Source of the DNA: Caprella mutica
Lineage: Eukaryota; Arthropoda; Malacostraca; Amphipoda; Caprellidae
Direction of reading: 5' to 3'
Length of the DNA: 64,000 nucleotides
Assembly: GCA_947561585.1 (NCBI GenBank)
Contig: CANNZV010000499.1
Location: 207,803 to 271,802, forward strand
Below the pieces are notes generated by a model that saw only the letters and a list, made by a program, of their open reading frames with translations, was not told where the DNA came from and did not search any database. This document shows positions 1 to 12,934 of this stretch, in pieces (position 1 is the first letter of the stretch; each line of letters begins with the position of its first letter). The position numbers were made by a program, and so were the translations under genes.

Positions 1-680
1 AAAATTTTGATCAATTTTATACCATTGAGTCCTAAGTATTTGTTTTGATACACGATTTAAGGCAACTTTACTCTGAATATAAGGAAAAAGTCACATGCCC
101 ATTTGGTACCCCTATAACTCTTTTCTGGTAACATGCTGGATAATGATTTTTGGTTTACAAAGAGATGTGTGGTATATCTTTTAGCATGCAAAACCATTTT
201 GTTGGAGAAAAATTGAAAGAAAAGTTAAAGATGATTGAAAATCAAGGCAACCGAAATTGGTAGCCTTAGAGACACCGGAGTAGCTAACGGTCGATTTAAT
301 TAAAAAAATTCGCCTTATTATACGATCGGCATTTATAGCTATACATTAGCTTCATATATAAGGAGCTTAAAGTTAATTCTCCTATTTTTTGATTGAAATA
401 ATTGTTATCGTCATGTCATCTGAATCCAGTATGTCATTTGAAAAAAGTTGGTTATATGACTTTTTAGAAAGAAATTTATATATAAATATTTTCCAAATAA
501 GTATCCCTGTAAATATCAGGAAAATATCATAATATATTGAAATACGTATTATAATGGACAGAAAATTTCTTTAATTTCATTATGTGCATTGTGCAATTAA
601 TATTTTTAGTTGAAATGAATAAAATAAAAGTTAATCCTAATGAAAGGAGACACTTTGACAGAAACATTATCTAGAATCTC
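1..680. other. AT-rich sequence, no gene seen
   Basis: No convincing ORF, repeat array or RNA gene is visible. If the exon proposed at 761-865 is real, this stretch would be part of its upstream intron. Confidence 0.4.
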
Positions 681-760
681 ATTTGTATGTATCATATTTA
701 TTACTATATTGCATAATTTTATCAGTAAATGCTCATAATAATTTATTTGATCTTCCACAG

Positions 761-865
761 ATGGAAGAATGCTATACTGACATCTATCAGGAGGAAGGCG
801 ATGGAGTAGCTTCCACTAAGGATATGGAGATATACCAGCCGGAACTTTCTAGGAGATGGACTTAG
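761..865 (+). CDS. Candidate last coding exon of an unidentified gene
   Basis: A pyrimidine-rich tract ending in TTGATCTTCCACAG is followed at once by an open frame, starting ATGGAAGAATGC and ending in TAG, that encodes 34 residues rich in Glu and Asp. The stretch is clearly richer in GC than the DNA around it, as an exon would be. The frame also stays open upstream through a hydrophobic stretch resembling a signal peptide (from 683), but the acceptor-like site makes a terminal exon more likely. The rest of the gene would lie left of the window. I do not recognise the protein. It could instead be a transposon fragment, since a repeat begins at about 921. Confidence 0.25.
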   Translation: MEECYTDIYQEEGDGVASTKDMEIYQPELSRRWT

Positions 866-920
866 ATTGGTGTGTAGCCTTCATGTGGAGCGGAGGAGAA
901 TGCTCTGGGGTCTTCTCTGG

Positions 921-1832
921 GTTGACAGACGTTTCGTCGACAGACGTTTTAATCGACAAGAAGTTTCGTCGACAAATTTTCGTAAATGGGATATTAACAA
1001 TTTCTAATGTTACAAAACATGTTCTTTAACAGATTCTATTTTCTTTAAAATAGAACAATATTAAGGAAAATAATTTTATATCGTTTTTCTACTTTAATAC
1101 TAAACCAGAATTATTCGATAATACCCAAATATTGTAAAGTTATTTGAAAAATTGTATATGCAAGACAAATTATGTCGTACCAAATAATGAAACCATTTAA
1201 AACTGAAGGACTAAATCAAAACACAAAGATCATTTTGAAAATTAATTATTTGTCTATAAGTAGCCTCGTGTCACAACTGCCTCGCGAATCTTGCAGTGTT
1301 GGCTCGGGTGAAGGTCTTTTCGAGTACTTGATACCTTAGTTCTACAATATTATGTAATAAACTCATACTTTTCTCGGAGAAGATTTTTAATATTTGTTTC
1401 TTACATGATCAAAATATGAAAATGGGATGCCGTTTCATTTTCTATTTTAAGCCAAAAACTTGTTTCTTAAGAATCACTTTTTGGTAAAAAAAAAACTAAA
1501 ATATCGATAAACATTCAACGGCGAGTTAAATTTTTATAAAATCGTGCAATTCAATCTAGTACTACCACTTTGCCGAACACTCGCAGTAGTCGAACAGTGG
1601 GCATTTACCTACTGATAATGGCTTGTCAATGACAAATCCGACGATATAAATCTTATTATTATGGAACGTAAATTATTGAGAGGAAATTGTTTTAAATTTA
1701 AATATCATAACGTTACTCGACCCAAAACTATTGAATTACATTAAAATAATTTGTAATTATTGAGTAGTTTTAGTTATTCCATTTTGTATTTTGATCGTTA
1801 TTCTGTTAATGATTATGTTTTGTAACATTACC
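921..1832. mobile_element. GTCGAC-tipped foldback element, incomplete copy
   Basis: It starts with reiterated GTCGAC-containing motifs, then runs through the same subterminal sequence seen at 35664-39943, including the phrase ending TTACAAAACATG. The far part repeats that phrase in inverted orientation and stops at about 1832 without its GTCGAC tip. The interior is non-coding. Compared with the copies near 35-40 kb it is short and lacks one terminus. Confidence 0.6.
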
Positions 1833-1847
1833 CAGCTAACATTTCAT

Positions 1848-2876
1848 CAAAAATCCCTCGGCGTACACCGTCGTAATTTTGACGTGGGGTATATCTGAGA
1901 GGGATTTTCACCGTGGGGTACGACGTGGGATGATCTAAAATACCACGGCGGCACGAATGCTATCCCTCGTAATCTGCACATCGCCCCCACGGCTAAACCA
2001 CGGTGTGCCGCCGTGGGGTACACCACGTCACGCGACTGAGAAATTCCACCGTCATTTAGCCGTGGGATATACCACGGCGTACGTCGGGGGATTTTCACCG
2101 TAATTTAGCAGAGGGATATACCACTGCGTACGACGGAGGATTTACTCCGTCCTTCAGCCGAGTGATATACCACGGCGTATGACGGGGGATTTTCTCTGTC
2201 ATTCAACCGAGGGATATACCACGGCGTACGACGGGGGATTTCCTCCGTCATTTAGCTTAGGGATATACCACGGCGTACGATGGGGGATTTCCTCGGTCAT
2301 TTAGCCAAGGGATATACCACGGCGTACGACGGGGGATTTTCTCCGTCATTTAACCGAGGGATATACCACGGCGTACGACGGGGGATTTTCTCCGTCATTT
2401 AGCAGAGGGATAAACCACGGCGTAGGACGGGGGATTTCTTTCATCATTTAGCCGAGGGATATACCACGGGGTACGACGGAGGATTTCCTCCCTCATTTAG
2501 CCGAGGGATATACCACGGCGTACGACGGGGGATTTTCTCTGTCATTTAGCCGAGGGATATATCACAGTGTGCGACGGGGGATTTCCTCAGTCATCTAGCC
2601 GAGGGATATACCACGGCGTGCGACGGGGGATTTCCTCCGTCATTTAGCCGAGGGATATACCACGGCGTGCGACGGGGATTTTCTCAGTCATTTAGCAGAG
2701 GGATATACCACGGCGTGCGACGGGGGATTTCCTCCGTCATTTAGCCGAGGGATATACCTCGGCGTGCGACTGGGGATTTCCTCCGTCGTTTAGCCGAGGG
2801 ATATACCACGGCGTGCTACGGGGGATTTCCTACGTCATTTATCCGAAGGATATACCACAGCGTACGACGGGGGATT
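1848..2876. repeat. 49-bp GC-rich minisatellite, about 21 units
   Basis: A unit of about 49 bp built on GGGGATTTTCTCCGTCATTT, GCCGAGGGATATACCAC and GGCGTACGAC is repeated head to tail. Units at 2100-2870 are regular. Those at 1848-2050 are diverged and read partly in the opposite sense (ACGTGGGGTATATC). It is far richer in GC and CpG than its surroundings. The minus-strand ORF at 1847-2098 is a by-product of the array. Confidence 0.9.
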
Positions 2877-3464
2877 AATTTAATTGAACACTAAAAAAAA
2901 CGATAATAGGAAAATTATTTATTATCATTAGAACGATATAACAAGCACAATTACATATAAATAAACAGAAACTAGACCTAAAAGTAGAAAGATAAATACA
3001 AAAAACGTAAATAAGCAGACCGACTCTAAAACAATTTAGTAATTTTACAATAACATATACAAAAATCTCAGAAGCTGTGAGAGAACTTCTGTTAATATAC
3101 AAAACAAAGTTAATTAGAAATAAAATGGAACATACAGTATAACAAATTCAATAGAGCCATGTACCCTAAATATATTTTTGAATGAATAAGAGCGTTAAAT
3201 TAAAGCACATGAATATGACGAGGAATACCTTATTTAAATTTATAAATAACTTCTACACTCAGTCTAATGGAGATGGAGATCCTCTGTTTTCAAAATTTAT
3301 TAAGTAGAGGTTGAAACATATTTCGAAACTTAAATACCAAACCCACTGATTGGAAAAGCTTGGAGAAGCAGTCTGAAATGAAAGCTGCTTCATGAACAGA
3401 GTCACTTGAAGACTTTGAACAGATCTTAAGCCTTCTCCAACTACCAATCTTCTTATGGTAGCGG
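2877..3464. other. Unique AT-rich spacer, no gene seen
   Basis: Two short minus-strand ORFs (2875-3102 and 3259-3447) show no recognisable domain and look like chance frames. Confidence 0.35.
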
Positions 3465-4716
3465 CTTATTTACCGGTCAATCAACGCAGCTTATTTAACG
3501 GTCAATCTAAGCAGTTTATTTACCGGTCAACCCACGCAGCTTATTTAACGGTCAATCTAAGCGGTTTATTTACCGGTTATTCTAAGCGGCTTATTTAACA
3601 ATCAATCTAAGCGAATTATTTACCGGTCATTCTAAGTGGCTTATTTCAGTTCGGGTTAACTTGGCTAAACAAAGGCTACATGGCAACATTTTCCCATGTG
3701 TATTTCATAAAAAAGAATGAGTAATATTGGTGAGGAATAATTGATGCTAGTGATTATTGGATTACATTGAGTTATTCAGTGAATAAATTAGGTATGAATA
3801 TGATGCACTTTGTAACGTTAATTGATTTGAAATATAAATTACTTTGATATCAAGTATGATATCTATTTTTAAAATAAAAAACTCTATTTATTTCCAGGAA
3901 TCCATCATGTGCTTATTATGGGTCATCCGTTTTAAGGAATTCGGATAATCAAGAAGCATCGATGGTCAATTTTCTTCGATGGAAAGAAAAGTCATCCTAT
4001 TAAGCAACCGTTCAAATCCATGGTCTCTTATCTATACGCTGGTTTGACACGTTGCCAGCGGTAGCGGAGTATTCAACTTACTATTTGGAGCGTAATTCCA
4101 CTGCCCCCTCTTTTCCGAGGTCTTTTTCCGATTAGTTTTTAATAACAACCTTCATCATATCTTGTGGCAACATCAATTTCTCTCATCATTTGGATTCAAC
4201 AATGTTATAATTTTGCCAAAAAATTGGAAAACTCAATTTAATTATTTATATTTCACATTTTTATGTGACTAAACTGTCATCTGTATTTATATTCTAAACT
4301 GTATGCTTGTAAATACTATTTATTAGTTCTTAAAGTTTAAGTAATAGACCTAAATTTCCTGTTTAGAAGTCCAAAAATTATTTTACATGGGTCATAATTA
4401 AGGGTTCGGCCTCAAGCTCAAAACTGTTAAACTTATGATTAAAAATTAGTTGAATAGCATACAAAGTCAGTTTGAAATAGAATAATGGTAAATAACTGTT
4501 TATTTACTTTTATTATGATAATTAAGAGATGGCAAACACTAGTACAGACACATAATGAGGACACTGGTACTATTTGTGTTGATATATTTTAGTGTTTGTG
4601 ATTTTAGAGACAGATTGACCGGTAAATAAATAAATAAACTGCTTAGATTGACCGGTAAATAAGCCACTTAGATTAACCGGTAAATAAACCGCTTAGATTG
4701 ACCGGTAAATAGAGAC
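3465..4716. mobile_element. Foldback-like element with 25-bp minisatellite arms
   Basis: The left arm (3465-3650) is a tandem array of a 25-bp unit, TTATTTACCGGTCAATCTAA plus GCGGT, with about 7-8 variant copies. The right arm (4612-4716) carries the same unit in inverted orientation, about 4 copies. The roughly 950 bp between them is unique AT-rich DNA with no convincing ORF. Inverted arms around a unique core are the design of foldback transposons. I did not find a clear target-site duplication. Confidence 0.6.
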
Positions 4717-6114
4717 AGGAGACTGAGTTTTCGTCCATACGATGAAGCTTTTTGTGTGAAGTGCCCACATATGAAAAATGAGAAACTAATAATCTTCTAT
4801 TCATTCACTATTAAATGTATAGGTACTCACTGTATAACTGTTTAGTATTTAGAGATTGAGGGGTTGGTGTTTGTGATGTCATACAAACAAGAAATTAAAA
4901 AATATATTATATGCTATCTATAGTTTTTATGGCAACTTTTTAGTTTGTGTGATACATATTAGAGTCAGGACTATTAATCGAGTCAAGACTCTTATGAGTG
5001 TCTCCAGAGACTCATTTCTCCTCTTTAATTTTATAATTCCCTAACATTCTTAAATGATAATATATTCCCCTTGCATTATTATCGCAATAGTTGTGTTGCT
5101 TTAATTCCCTATAGGGCGGAGTAATTTTAGCGACTGAGAGAAGCCTCTATACCTCTTTCTTGAGACTCTCGTGTCAGTAAAGTCGAACAACTGCATTATC
5201 AAATTCATTTGGAAATGTGGGAGAGAATATTAACCATTTTTTTAGTAGTAATTTAAAGGTTTGCATTTTGTGGCATAATATTAGGATAAACTGTTCAAAT
5301 TTAGACCTGAAACAAGAAAATTGAGATGAACTCTGTATCTGTTTTATTCACAAGAGTATATTTTATTCTTTAATTAATCCTTTAGTTAGAAATTATCAAC
5401 AAAATAGAAGAAAGGTATCGTTACCTTATTGAACAGTAATCATACTCTATTTGCGTTGTTTCGGTGTTTATAAATTTCCTCTTACGTTATCAGGCCATAG
5501 CTTCTAGGTACAGCGTAAAATTTATGGGTTGAGATGGCGGTGGAGATAACGTTGTAAAAAAATGTCCAATAAAGCTCTATGTTTCGGAATAAGATATCAA
5601 ATTTCTTATTTAAGAGCAGTAGCATCGTAAGATGACGATCTGAATATATTGTATTGAAATAACTTAATGATTATGACAAATTAAGAATTGAGAATTTAGT
5701 CACTACTTAGAGTTTAGACCCTTTACTTACGCTCACTCAAGCTCAATTTCTACCTATATTATACATATAAGTAAAGGAAAAATATTAGATGATAAACCTT
5801 TTATTTACAGATCATTTCTCCTATTTGCCTAAGTGAATATTATTCATTGAGATTCCTCTACTATATCAAACAATTCCTTTACAAAGATGAACTCTCTTTC
5901 AACGCGCCCCACTGCGGATATATTCGGAACTAAATAAATAGTTTAGGCATTACTTCTCGCTGCATGAGAGCGAGTTCTCTCCCGCTGACTTATGGTAATG
6001 CCCCGCCATTGTGTTTCCGAACTCATTGTCAGTCTAAATAAGAGTCTTCATGCAAATACGCCTTTCGCAATACTGTCTAGAACCTTATTTTCATACAAAA
6101 TGGTATCGATACCA
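4717..6114. other. No gene; small imperfect palindrome
   Basis: No coding signal. A short inverted repeat with GGCATTAC at 5946 and GTAATGCC at 5995 encloses a GC-richer patch. Function unknown. Confidence 0.3.
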
Positions 6115-6420
6115 CTATATTGGTACTTACTTAAGAATTTACTGTAAATATAAATATTTTATGAATGTTCTTTACTGCAAGACTGGAATATTATTTATAT
6201 TGACTAAGTGGATAATGAATGAATCTTCTTACCATAAGAGTGGAATGTATTGACTCTAAATAGATATTGTATGAATATTTTTTTCCGTCAGAGTGTATTA
6301 TTATTTGTATTGACTGTAAATATATATGGTATGAATGTTCTTCACCGTTAAAGTGGGATATTATTTGTATTGACTGTAAATATATATATTGATTGTATGA
6401 TAGTTCTTCACCGTAAGAAA
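6115..6420. repeat. Degenerate ~60-bp tandem repeat
   Basis: Units share TATTGACTGTAAATATATAT, TATGAATGTTCTTCACCG and a GGATATTATTTG segment, with several indels between units. The ORFs at 6050-6253 (+) and 6191-6499 (-) come from the array. Confidence 0.65.
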
Positions 6421-6639
6421 TCTTCCCTTGGTGGTAAATTGCTCGAAAACAATAGCTCGTAAAATAAATTGCTCTTATGAACAAATGTTCGCAACACAAT
6501 AGCTCGAAAAAAATTGCTCAAATGAACAATTGCTTGAACGACCATTTGCTTGAATGACCATTTTCTCGAAAAATAAAATCTGCTTGCAGTGTTCGAATTA
6601 ACAAAAGTCAGTAAATTATGATATAGAATCATAAGAAAG

Positions 6640-7100
6640 TTGAATCGTTATAAATAAATAATAAATAAATCTTTATTGAAAACACACAAATACAAACAAT
6701 AAAAACACACATCAATATTCGATAAGCAACTAGTTAAAATAAATATATTCAATATATATTAGTAAGTCATATATATATATATATGTACATGTTTTCAAGC
6801 CCATAAAGGTGGCGACTTTAATTTTATTTATCAATGGAGGTAAAACAAACTTTATTTACAATCTACAAAAAAAAATTAAAATTATAACAGATATACATGT
6901 GGTTTAAGTGAGGAAGTAATTCTTCAACTTTCTTTTAAAAATGTCGTATGGTTCTATATCCCTAAATTCGATTGGTAAATTATTCCAATCATGAATAGTT
7001 TTAAAAATAAAAGATTGCTGACATTTTGATTTCCTAAAAAATGGAGGAATTAACTTTTTGTTTATTTGATATCTAGTATGGTAATATATTATCAGTATTT
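6640..7100 (-). mobile_element. 3' end of a non-LTR retrotransposon (LINE)
   Basis: On the minus strand a reading frame of about 60 residues ends at a TAA at 6906-6904. It has the typical C-terminal end of CR1/Jockey-type ORF2: a WNNLP motif, then IFKRKLKNYFLT before the stop. A ~260-bp 3' untranslated region follows, with AATAAA close to the end and a short ATTT-rich tail (6640-6690 on the plus strand). The 5' part is missing, as expected of truncated LINE insertions. The lineage is not the same copy as the plus-strand LINE at 8316. Confidence 0.6.
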
Positions 7101-7199
7101 AAGAGAAGATTAACCAATTACTCTTTATATCAGTATTGATTCGTGTACATATTTTAGCTGCTTTTTTAAAAACATTATTACTTATGTTAGATATGATGA

Positions 7200-7376
7200 A
7201 AGTGTTAATTAGTTTCATTGCCCGAATGCCATAGGCAATGTAGGGGCTTGCTGGACTGAAATAAATTCATGTACCTGTTATTAATTGTAGTAGATTGTTT
7301 ATGTATCATTGTATGTTGAACATGTATTATGTATTTTAGTCATGCAATAAAGATTTATCATTTATCATTAGCTGCA
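7200..7376 (+). mobile_element. 3' tail of a retroposon (LINE or SINE)
   Basis: A sequence containing CCGAATGCCATAGGCAATGT leads into AATAAAGATTTATCATTTAT and a short repeated ATTTATC tail, the usual 3' signature of a target-primed retroposon. No coding sequence is retained. Confidence 0.4.
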
Positions 7377-8315
7377 TCTAATCATCCTTGCTGCTAATTA
7401 GTAATTATTAATAACTGTATTTCATTTCTCATCGCTATATCCCAGTATATAATGACTATATATTGTATGGTAATCAGATGATCGAATGTGCTCCGATTAT
7501 TTGAAGTGGCCGCGTTGTGACCCACAGAATCTTGAATTTCATTAATTTCTACGTAAATAATATTATTTTTGGTTAATAACTAGTGCCTTTTCAATCATTA
7601 TGGTTCAATTTTTTGCATTTAATTATAACAATGTAGTAGTACACATCCACAGATAAATCATTAATGTTTTTTTTTTGTCTAAAAACCAATAAAAACTACA
7701 GAACTGTGGTGTGGTTAGGAAAAGTTGGACAGGTTTAACATTTAACTGAACTATTGTAAACCATATAATATACGTTTAGGTAGATATCTTATACCAACTC
7801 TCCAAAGTGCACAGTATAAGACACCTATTTTAATTATATTTTCATTTCGTGATGTCTCTTGATGACTGGTGACTCTGTATGCATACACAAGTTTTTTTGA
7901 TACTATACTATTAGTCTTTTGTCCATAAACCAGCTAAATAAATCAAACTCGAGTAATTATACCAATAATATTATTTCCAAAAATCAAGATAAATTTTCAA
8001 ATACTGCCAATTTCAATGTACAGAGTTCGATGAATGTTTAAAAAAGAAAACGAATCTAACACTTCAAACAATATTTACACTATGAATAACTATATAGAAA
8101 ACAATTAAACAATATATAATGATACCGACGAATTAGAGCACTTAGAAAAAAAATTGCAAGTCATCCTGAATCATCGTTTGATTGAAGCCTGGCAAAACTC
8201 CAATATTGGTGTTTTTTTCTTGATTGACTCTACCTGAGTCAATCTGACTATGAATTAGGAGTCAATATGATTTTTTCGAGTAAAATACTGGGAAAAGTCA
8301 AATTGACTCAAATTT
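7377..8315. other. AT-rich DNA, no gene seen
   Basis: No domain, array or RNA gene is recognised. Toward the right end, several copies of TTGACTC and its variants appear (8220-8375), a loose direct repeat next to the LINE ORF1 remnant. Confidence 0.3.
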
Positions 8316-8384
8316 TTGAGCCGGTTTTGGGACAAGCTGAAAATTCATATTTTGAATCAATTTGACTCGTATTTTTTTCTCAGT

Positions 8385-9735
8385 GAGGACATTGGAAAAC
8401 CTGCTATATATTTCCTAAATGAAAATGCAAGATCAAAAGATCCAAACAAAACTCCAAAACATCCTCTATTTACTTCACATGTAACGATGCAAGAAACAAC
8501 TTTTGATCTTACAAAACACCATAACAAGAGCGTCACAATATACCAATCCAATGATGGTCAAAGCTTTTTTTCTGACTCAAAAAAAACATCCTTTCAGTTG
8601 CCAAAGCTCCTCCAATTGAAGTAAATAATTACCTTGCACTTAAAGCCGCTAGAAAAATAAAAGGAGTCAATTACTTCAGTAGCGGTTCGTCTACCAGCAC
8701 CACACAGACTCTTACCTTCTACTTCATTATTTGCCTTTCCGTCTTCAGTAAAAGGGCTTTATTTAGAATTATATCGATAAAGGAGTGCTCCTCAGTCTTT
8801 ATTAACAATGATACTAAAATCAGATATAAATATATAATTGAATATATCGATGAGAAGAAATTCGTATCATATATTTCAATATCGCGTAGTTTTCCATTCG
8901 GCAAACTATGATCGCCGTCTTTTGATGTTCGATATGTGATTACAAGCAATGATAAAAATATAATATATCCACGATAATAATCTATTCACGAAAATATGAT
9001 TTATAAGGTTCAATAAATATCCTATCATGATATATTTATGGCAAATTTAAAACACCTAATCTTTCATCGGACATTCTTAAAAAATAAATCCCGACTAGAA
9101 AAAGTGGTTAGAATGTATATAAATGGTTCTGTAGACAGGATTTTAGAAATGAAGGGCATAGCTAGATTCGTTAAAATAATAGTTCCAGAGGAGTTACATA
9201 TTACATACCGTAACACCGTCAGTTTTACCTGGACACAGTAACATATAGAATATGGTAAATAACACAAACGAATTGAAGGAACTGGGAAAACCAAGTATGG
9301 ATTTCCTGATTGAAAATGAAATATCATAAAATCCAAACAAAACTGCTAAACATCCTCGATTTAGACATAGAAGAAATAAAGGTTGTCGGAAGAGAGAAGA
9401 AGCATCTTAAAATTAAACTGAAGTCAAAAGGAGGAAGAATCGATATTCTCAAAAGATTCAAGAAAGAAAAACCAGACGGTAAATTCGTAAGCGAGTACCT
9501 AACTAGAAACAGGTCCCAACTTCTTTTTAAACTAAAACAATTAAGGAAAAAATACAAATAGCATAACATCTGTGTATGCATTTGGAGGTAACATATCCAT
9601 TAAAATACCGGCCAGTTCTAGACATTTTATTATTAACAACAATTCAAGTTTTAACTCATTTTGTACATCCCAAAATATAATTAACCCTGATAACAACCCA
9701 AGTGTACCAACAACCCAGGGAAGTACTGTTTAATA
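8385..9735 (+). pseudogene. LINE ORF1 remnant (FP-like C-terminal domain)
   Basis: The readable part is 9310-9561. It holds a basic, helical segment ending in SEYLTRNRSQLLFKLKQLRK, which resembles the C-terminal domain of many insect LINE ORF1 proteins and of the baculovirus FP protein. The frame shifts after 9561, and a further segment (VYAFGGNISIKI) continues the domain to about 9735. Two stretches share a GKP..FL.EN motif (8390-8475 and 9277-9340), suggesting partial duplication or heavy rearrangement. Family role: RNA-binding chaperone of the retrotransposon RNP. Assignment rests on pattern similarity only. Confidence 0.5.
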
Positions 9736-10657
9736 ATTCTGATAATAATTTCCCTAATATGAATTGCAATACATTTTCTAATAGTCAGTTTACCCATTTT
9801 AATCTCCCCATTGAATCTATTAGTATTTTAAATGTCAACATAAGAAGCTGTAAAAGAAACTTTCCTAAATTAGAAGCTTTTTTAAGTCTAAGACAAACTA
9901 AATTTGATCTTATATGCCTAACGGAGATTTGGCTAGATATACTAATTGACAACTGTTTTAATTTATCGGATATTACAAATTTTCAATTTATAGAAATAGG
10001 AACAGGGGAGGGGTTTCAATTTATTGTAGAAAGAATTTTAATATAAATAGAATAGATTCACTCTCTTTTATCATAAATGAACTAGAAATTTTAAGCTTAC
10101 AGATAGACATTTTAAACGAGAAAATCAATTTGATATGTTTATACAGACCTCCTTCTTATTCAATTGATTTTTTAAATGATATTTTTAGAGATTTTTTAAT
10201 GCCGTCTATTGCTAATTCTAAAACTATTTTATGTGGTGACTTCAATATTAATCTTTTTAATCCGTACAACCTTAATAGCATAAACCATTTTATAACCGTA
10301 ATGTCAGGCCATTCTTTTTATCCATTAATAGATAAGCCTACTAGATATTCTCCAAATGATAACTCTAACCATTTCTCTCTTTTAGATCACTTCCGGCTTA
10401 ATTTTACTCCTCATAACCATATCAATTCTGCAGTTGTTCAATATGACATTTCTGACCACAGGCCGATTTTATTTTATTTTAAAATTCAAACTGAAAGCAA
10501 AGATGATTTTATAACTTTTCGTAAAATTGATAGTATCCATAACTTGAATTCATTCACTGAAAAAATTAATCCTCAATATTTTCACACCACAAATCAAACT
10601 GATTCAAATATCCAAGCCGAAAACTTTTCCAATAGAATATACCATGCATTTCCATAA
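9702..10657 (+). pseudogene. LINE ORF2, endonuclease domain, frameshifted
   Basis: The first part (9702-10046) contains ILNVNIRS and FDLICLTEIWLD, matching the start of APE-type endonuclease with its catalytic Glu. The second part (10130-10657) contains CLYRPP, ILCGDFNINL (GDFN block) and ISDHRPI (SDH block). The two lie in different frames with a break near 10040-10130. These motifs belong to endonuclease/exonuclease/phosphatase-fold enzymes that nick target DNA for reverse transcription. Downstream RT on the same strand confirms the context. Confidence 0.85.
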
Positions 10658-10659
10658 AT

Positions 10660-12184
10660 CATTCCCTCTAAAAAAATAAAATTAAAAAACAACATGAATT
10701 CCCAAAATGGATGACAGAAGATCTTAAACTTTTAATCAATAAAAAACAATCTATTAAAACTAGCCAACAGAGGACTTATTTTTAAACGCTCCTATACCTA
10801 TTTAAAAAATATTTTAACTTCCGTTATCAGACAAACCAAAAACCTATTTTACCAATTGAAACTTGAATTTGTTAAAAAAGACTAGAAAAACATGGAAACA
10901 AATAAACTCAATACTAGGAAGAAAATGCACAACTAACAAATTAAAAAGGATGGAGAGTTTTTAACAGGAAAAGAAATGTGCAATATTTTTAATGATTATT
11001 TTACCTCCATAGCTGAAGAACTCGTTCAACAATTGCCTACAATTACCGATAATCATTTTAGAATGTTAACTCCTTATAATTTTAATACCTGTACTTTTAA
11101 TCCCATAACAGTGCCTGAGGTCAGAAATGTAGCTTTATCCTTCAAAAACAAAAATTGTCATAAAAATGAAATCAAACCTGTTATACTATGTAAAGTTGTA
11201 AGTATTATTAGTCCTATTTTAACAGATATTTTAAATAATTCTTTTAATACATGCAGCTATCCAAACTGTTTTAAAATAGCTAGAGTCATTCCAATTTTTA
11301 AATCGGGAGACAAACATGACGTATCAAATTTTAGGCCAATTACGACATTACCGATTTTCAATAAGATTTTTGAAAAGATTTTATCTATTAGACTAGGTAA
11401 CTTCATTTCTTCTAATAATATTTTATCAAACCACCAATACGGATTTAGAGAAGGTATGTCAACTAACTTAGCTATTTTAGAATTTTTATCTTTCGTTTCT
11501 ATGTCTTTTAAATCAAATTATTACTGTATAGCCCTTTTCCTAGATCTTAAGAAGGCCTTTGACACCGTAGATAAATATCTCTTATTAAAGAAATTAGATC
11601 ACTACGGTGTCAGAGGTAATTTTAACTTACTTTTTGAAAGTTATCTTAGCAATAGACGGCAGCGTGTACATTTCAATGATATTACTTCTGATTTTAAACC
11701 AATAGTTACCGGTCTTTTTCATGGTTCTGTTTTAAGTCTCTTGCTTTTTAATATTTTTATAAACGATTTAACCATTTTAGCTGAGTACAATAATTTTAAT
11801 TGCACTTTATTTGCAGATGACGCAGTTTCTTACATTAGGGATTCATCTTTCGAAAATATTTTTAACAGAACGCAATCTTTTATTGACAACCTCACAAAGT
11901 GGTTAAATTTTAATAAACTTACTCCAAATGTAAATAAAACTAAATTGATGCTTTTTAACGCTAGGGCTCTTAGTGTTTATCCCCTAATACATTTCAATAA
12001 TAATCCATTAGAGTTTGTAGATAGTTTTAAATACTCAGGCCTTTTAATAGACAACAAATTAACTTTTAAATGTCATATTATCCAAACCTGTAAGAAAATA
12101 AGTCAAATTAAAGGAATAGTTTATTCAGCCAAGCCTTATTTTAACAGAGACTCTTTACTTTCAATTTACTACTCCTTGGCTTAG
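10660..12184 (+). pseudogene. LINE ORF2, reverse transcriptase domain
   Basis: The longest frame (10976-12184, 402 residues) shows RT blocks in order: FRPITTLPIFNKIFEKIL, HQYGFREGMST, ALFLDLKKAFDTVD (first catalytic Asp), a region GLFHGSVLSLLLFNIFINDL where family members normally have a Gln and a Gly-Pro, and LFADDAV (catalytic Asp pair). Upstream to 10660 the same domain's lead-in can be read in broken frames. An in-frame TAG stops it at 12182. Catalytic Asps are kept but the substituted block and frame breaks make activity unlikely. Confidence 0.9.
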
Positions 12185-12660
12185 TCTGTTTTTACTCAAT
12201 GTATTATTTTTTATGGAAAAACTTTTATCGTTCACTTACATCCTTTGAAAATTTTAATTAACGATATCTTAAGAATAATTTTAAATGTTAAGAGAAATGC
12301 GAACAATGCGCCTCTAATGTCGACCAATGAAATGTATTTTAAACTAGGTATTTCAAAATTTGAAGATGTATGTAATTATTTTTTATTGTCATTTTTAAGG
12401 AAAGCTTTATATGAAGATCCCATAATTTTAGAAAAATATTTTAATGATTTCATACCTGCTCATAACCATCAAACCAGATGATATAGAATAATAATTTACC
12501 GAGAATAAGATTAGAGCTAGAAAGAAATTTTACTATTTTTAGATCAATCGAAGCTTTTAACAATTTACCTGAATTTTTATGTAACCGTATGTCCAACTAC
12601 AGTTTTAAATAAAAATATAGAAAATATTGTCTTAACCGTTATAACCCTAGTCCTGTTTAA
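12185..12660 (+). pseudogene. LINE ORF2 C-terminal tail
   Basis: After the stop at 12182-12184 the protein continues in another frame. The ORF at 12245-12481 has ILNDILRIIL-like and CNYFLLSFLRKAL segments typical of the helical C-terminus after the RT thumb. It ends in several stops before the untranslated 3' end. Confidence 0.6.
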
Positions 12661-12934
12661 TATGTTTTTACCTTGTATTTGTTACTTTTAATGTTGACTT
12701 ATGCAGACCGGTAACTTAGGTAGGTTTTATATTTTTAGGTAGATTTATATTTTTGAATTGGTATTCTATTTTTAGGTAGATTGTATATTTTTTAAAATGT
12801 ATGATATTTTTAGTTAGATTTTATATTTTCAGATTCTACAAGTCATACTAGACTTTTAAAGAATCAAACTGTTTGTATTTTAAAATTGTATTACTTTTAT
12901 TTTGTATTTTAACGTGAACAGAATTTCAATAAAC

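Larger units (their letters stand above)
8316..12930 (+). mobile_element. Degenerate APE-type non-LTR retrotransposon
   Basis: The order is ORF1 remnant, apurinic-endonuclease-like domain, reverse transcriptase and C-terminal tail, all on the plus strand. It is broken by frameshifts at about 10040, 10660-10975 and 12184, plus stops. The domain order and motifs fit the Jockey/CR1 superfamily; I cannot name the family. The 3' end is AT-rich and finishes near TTTCAATAAAC at about 12925. It is inactive as read here. Confidence 0.85.
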
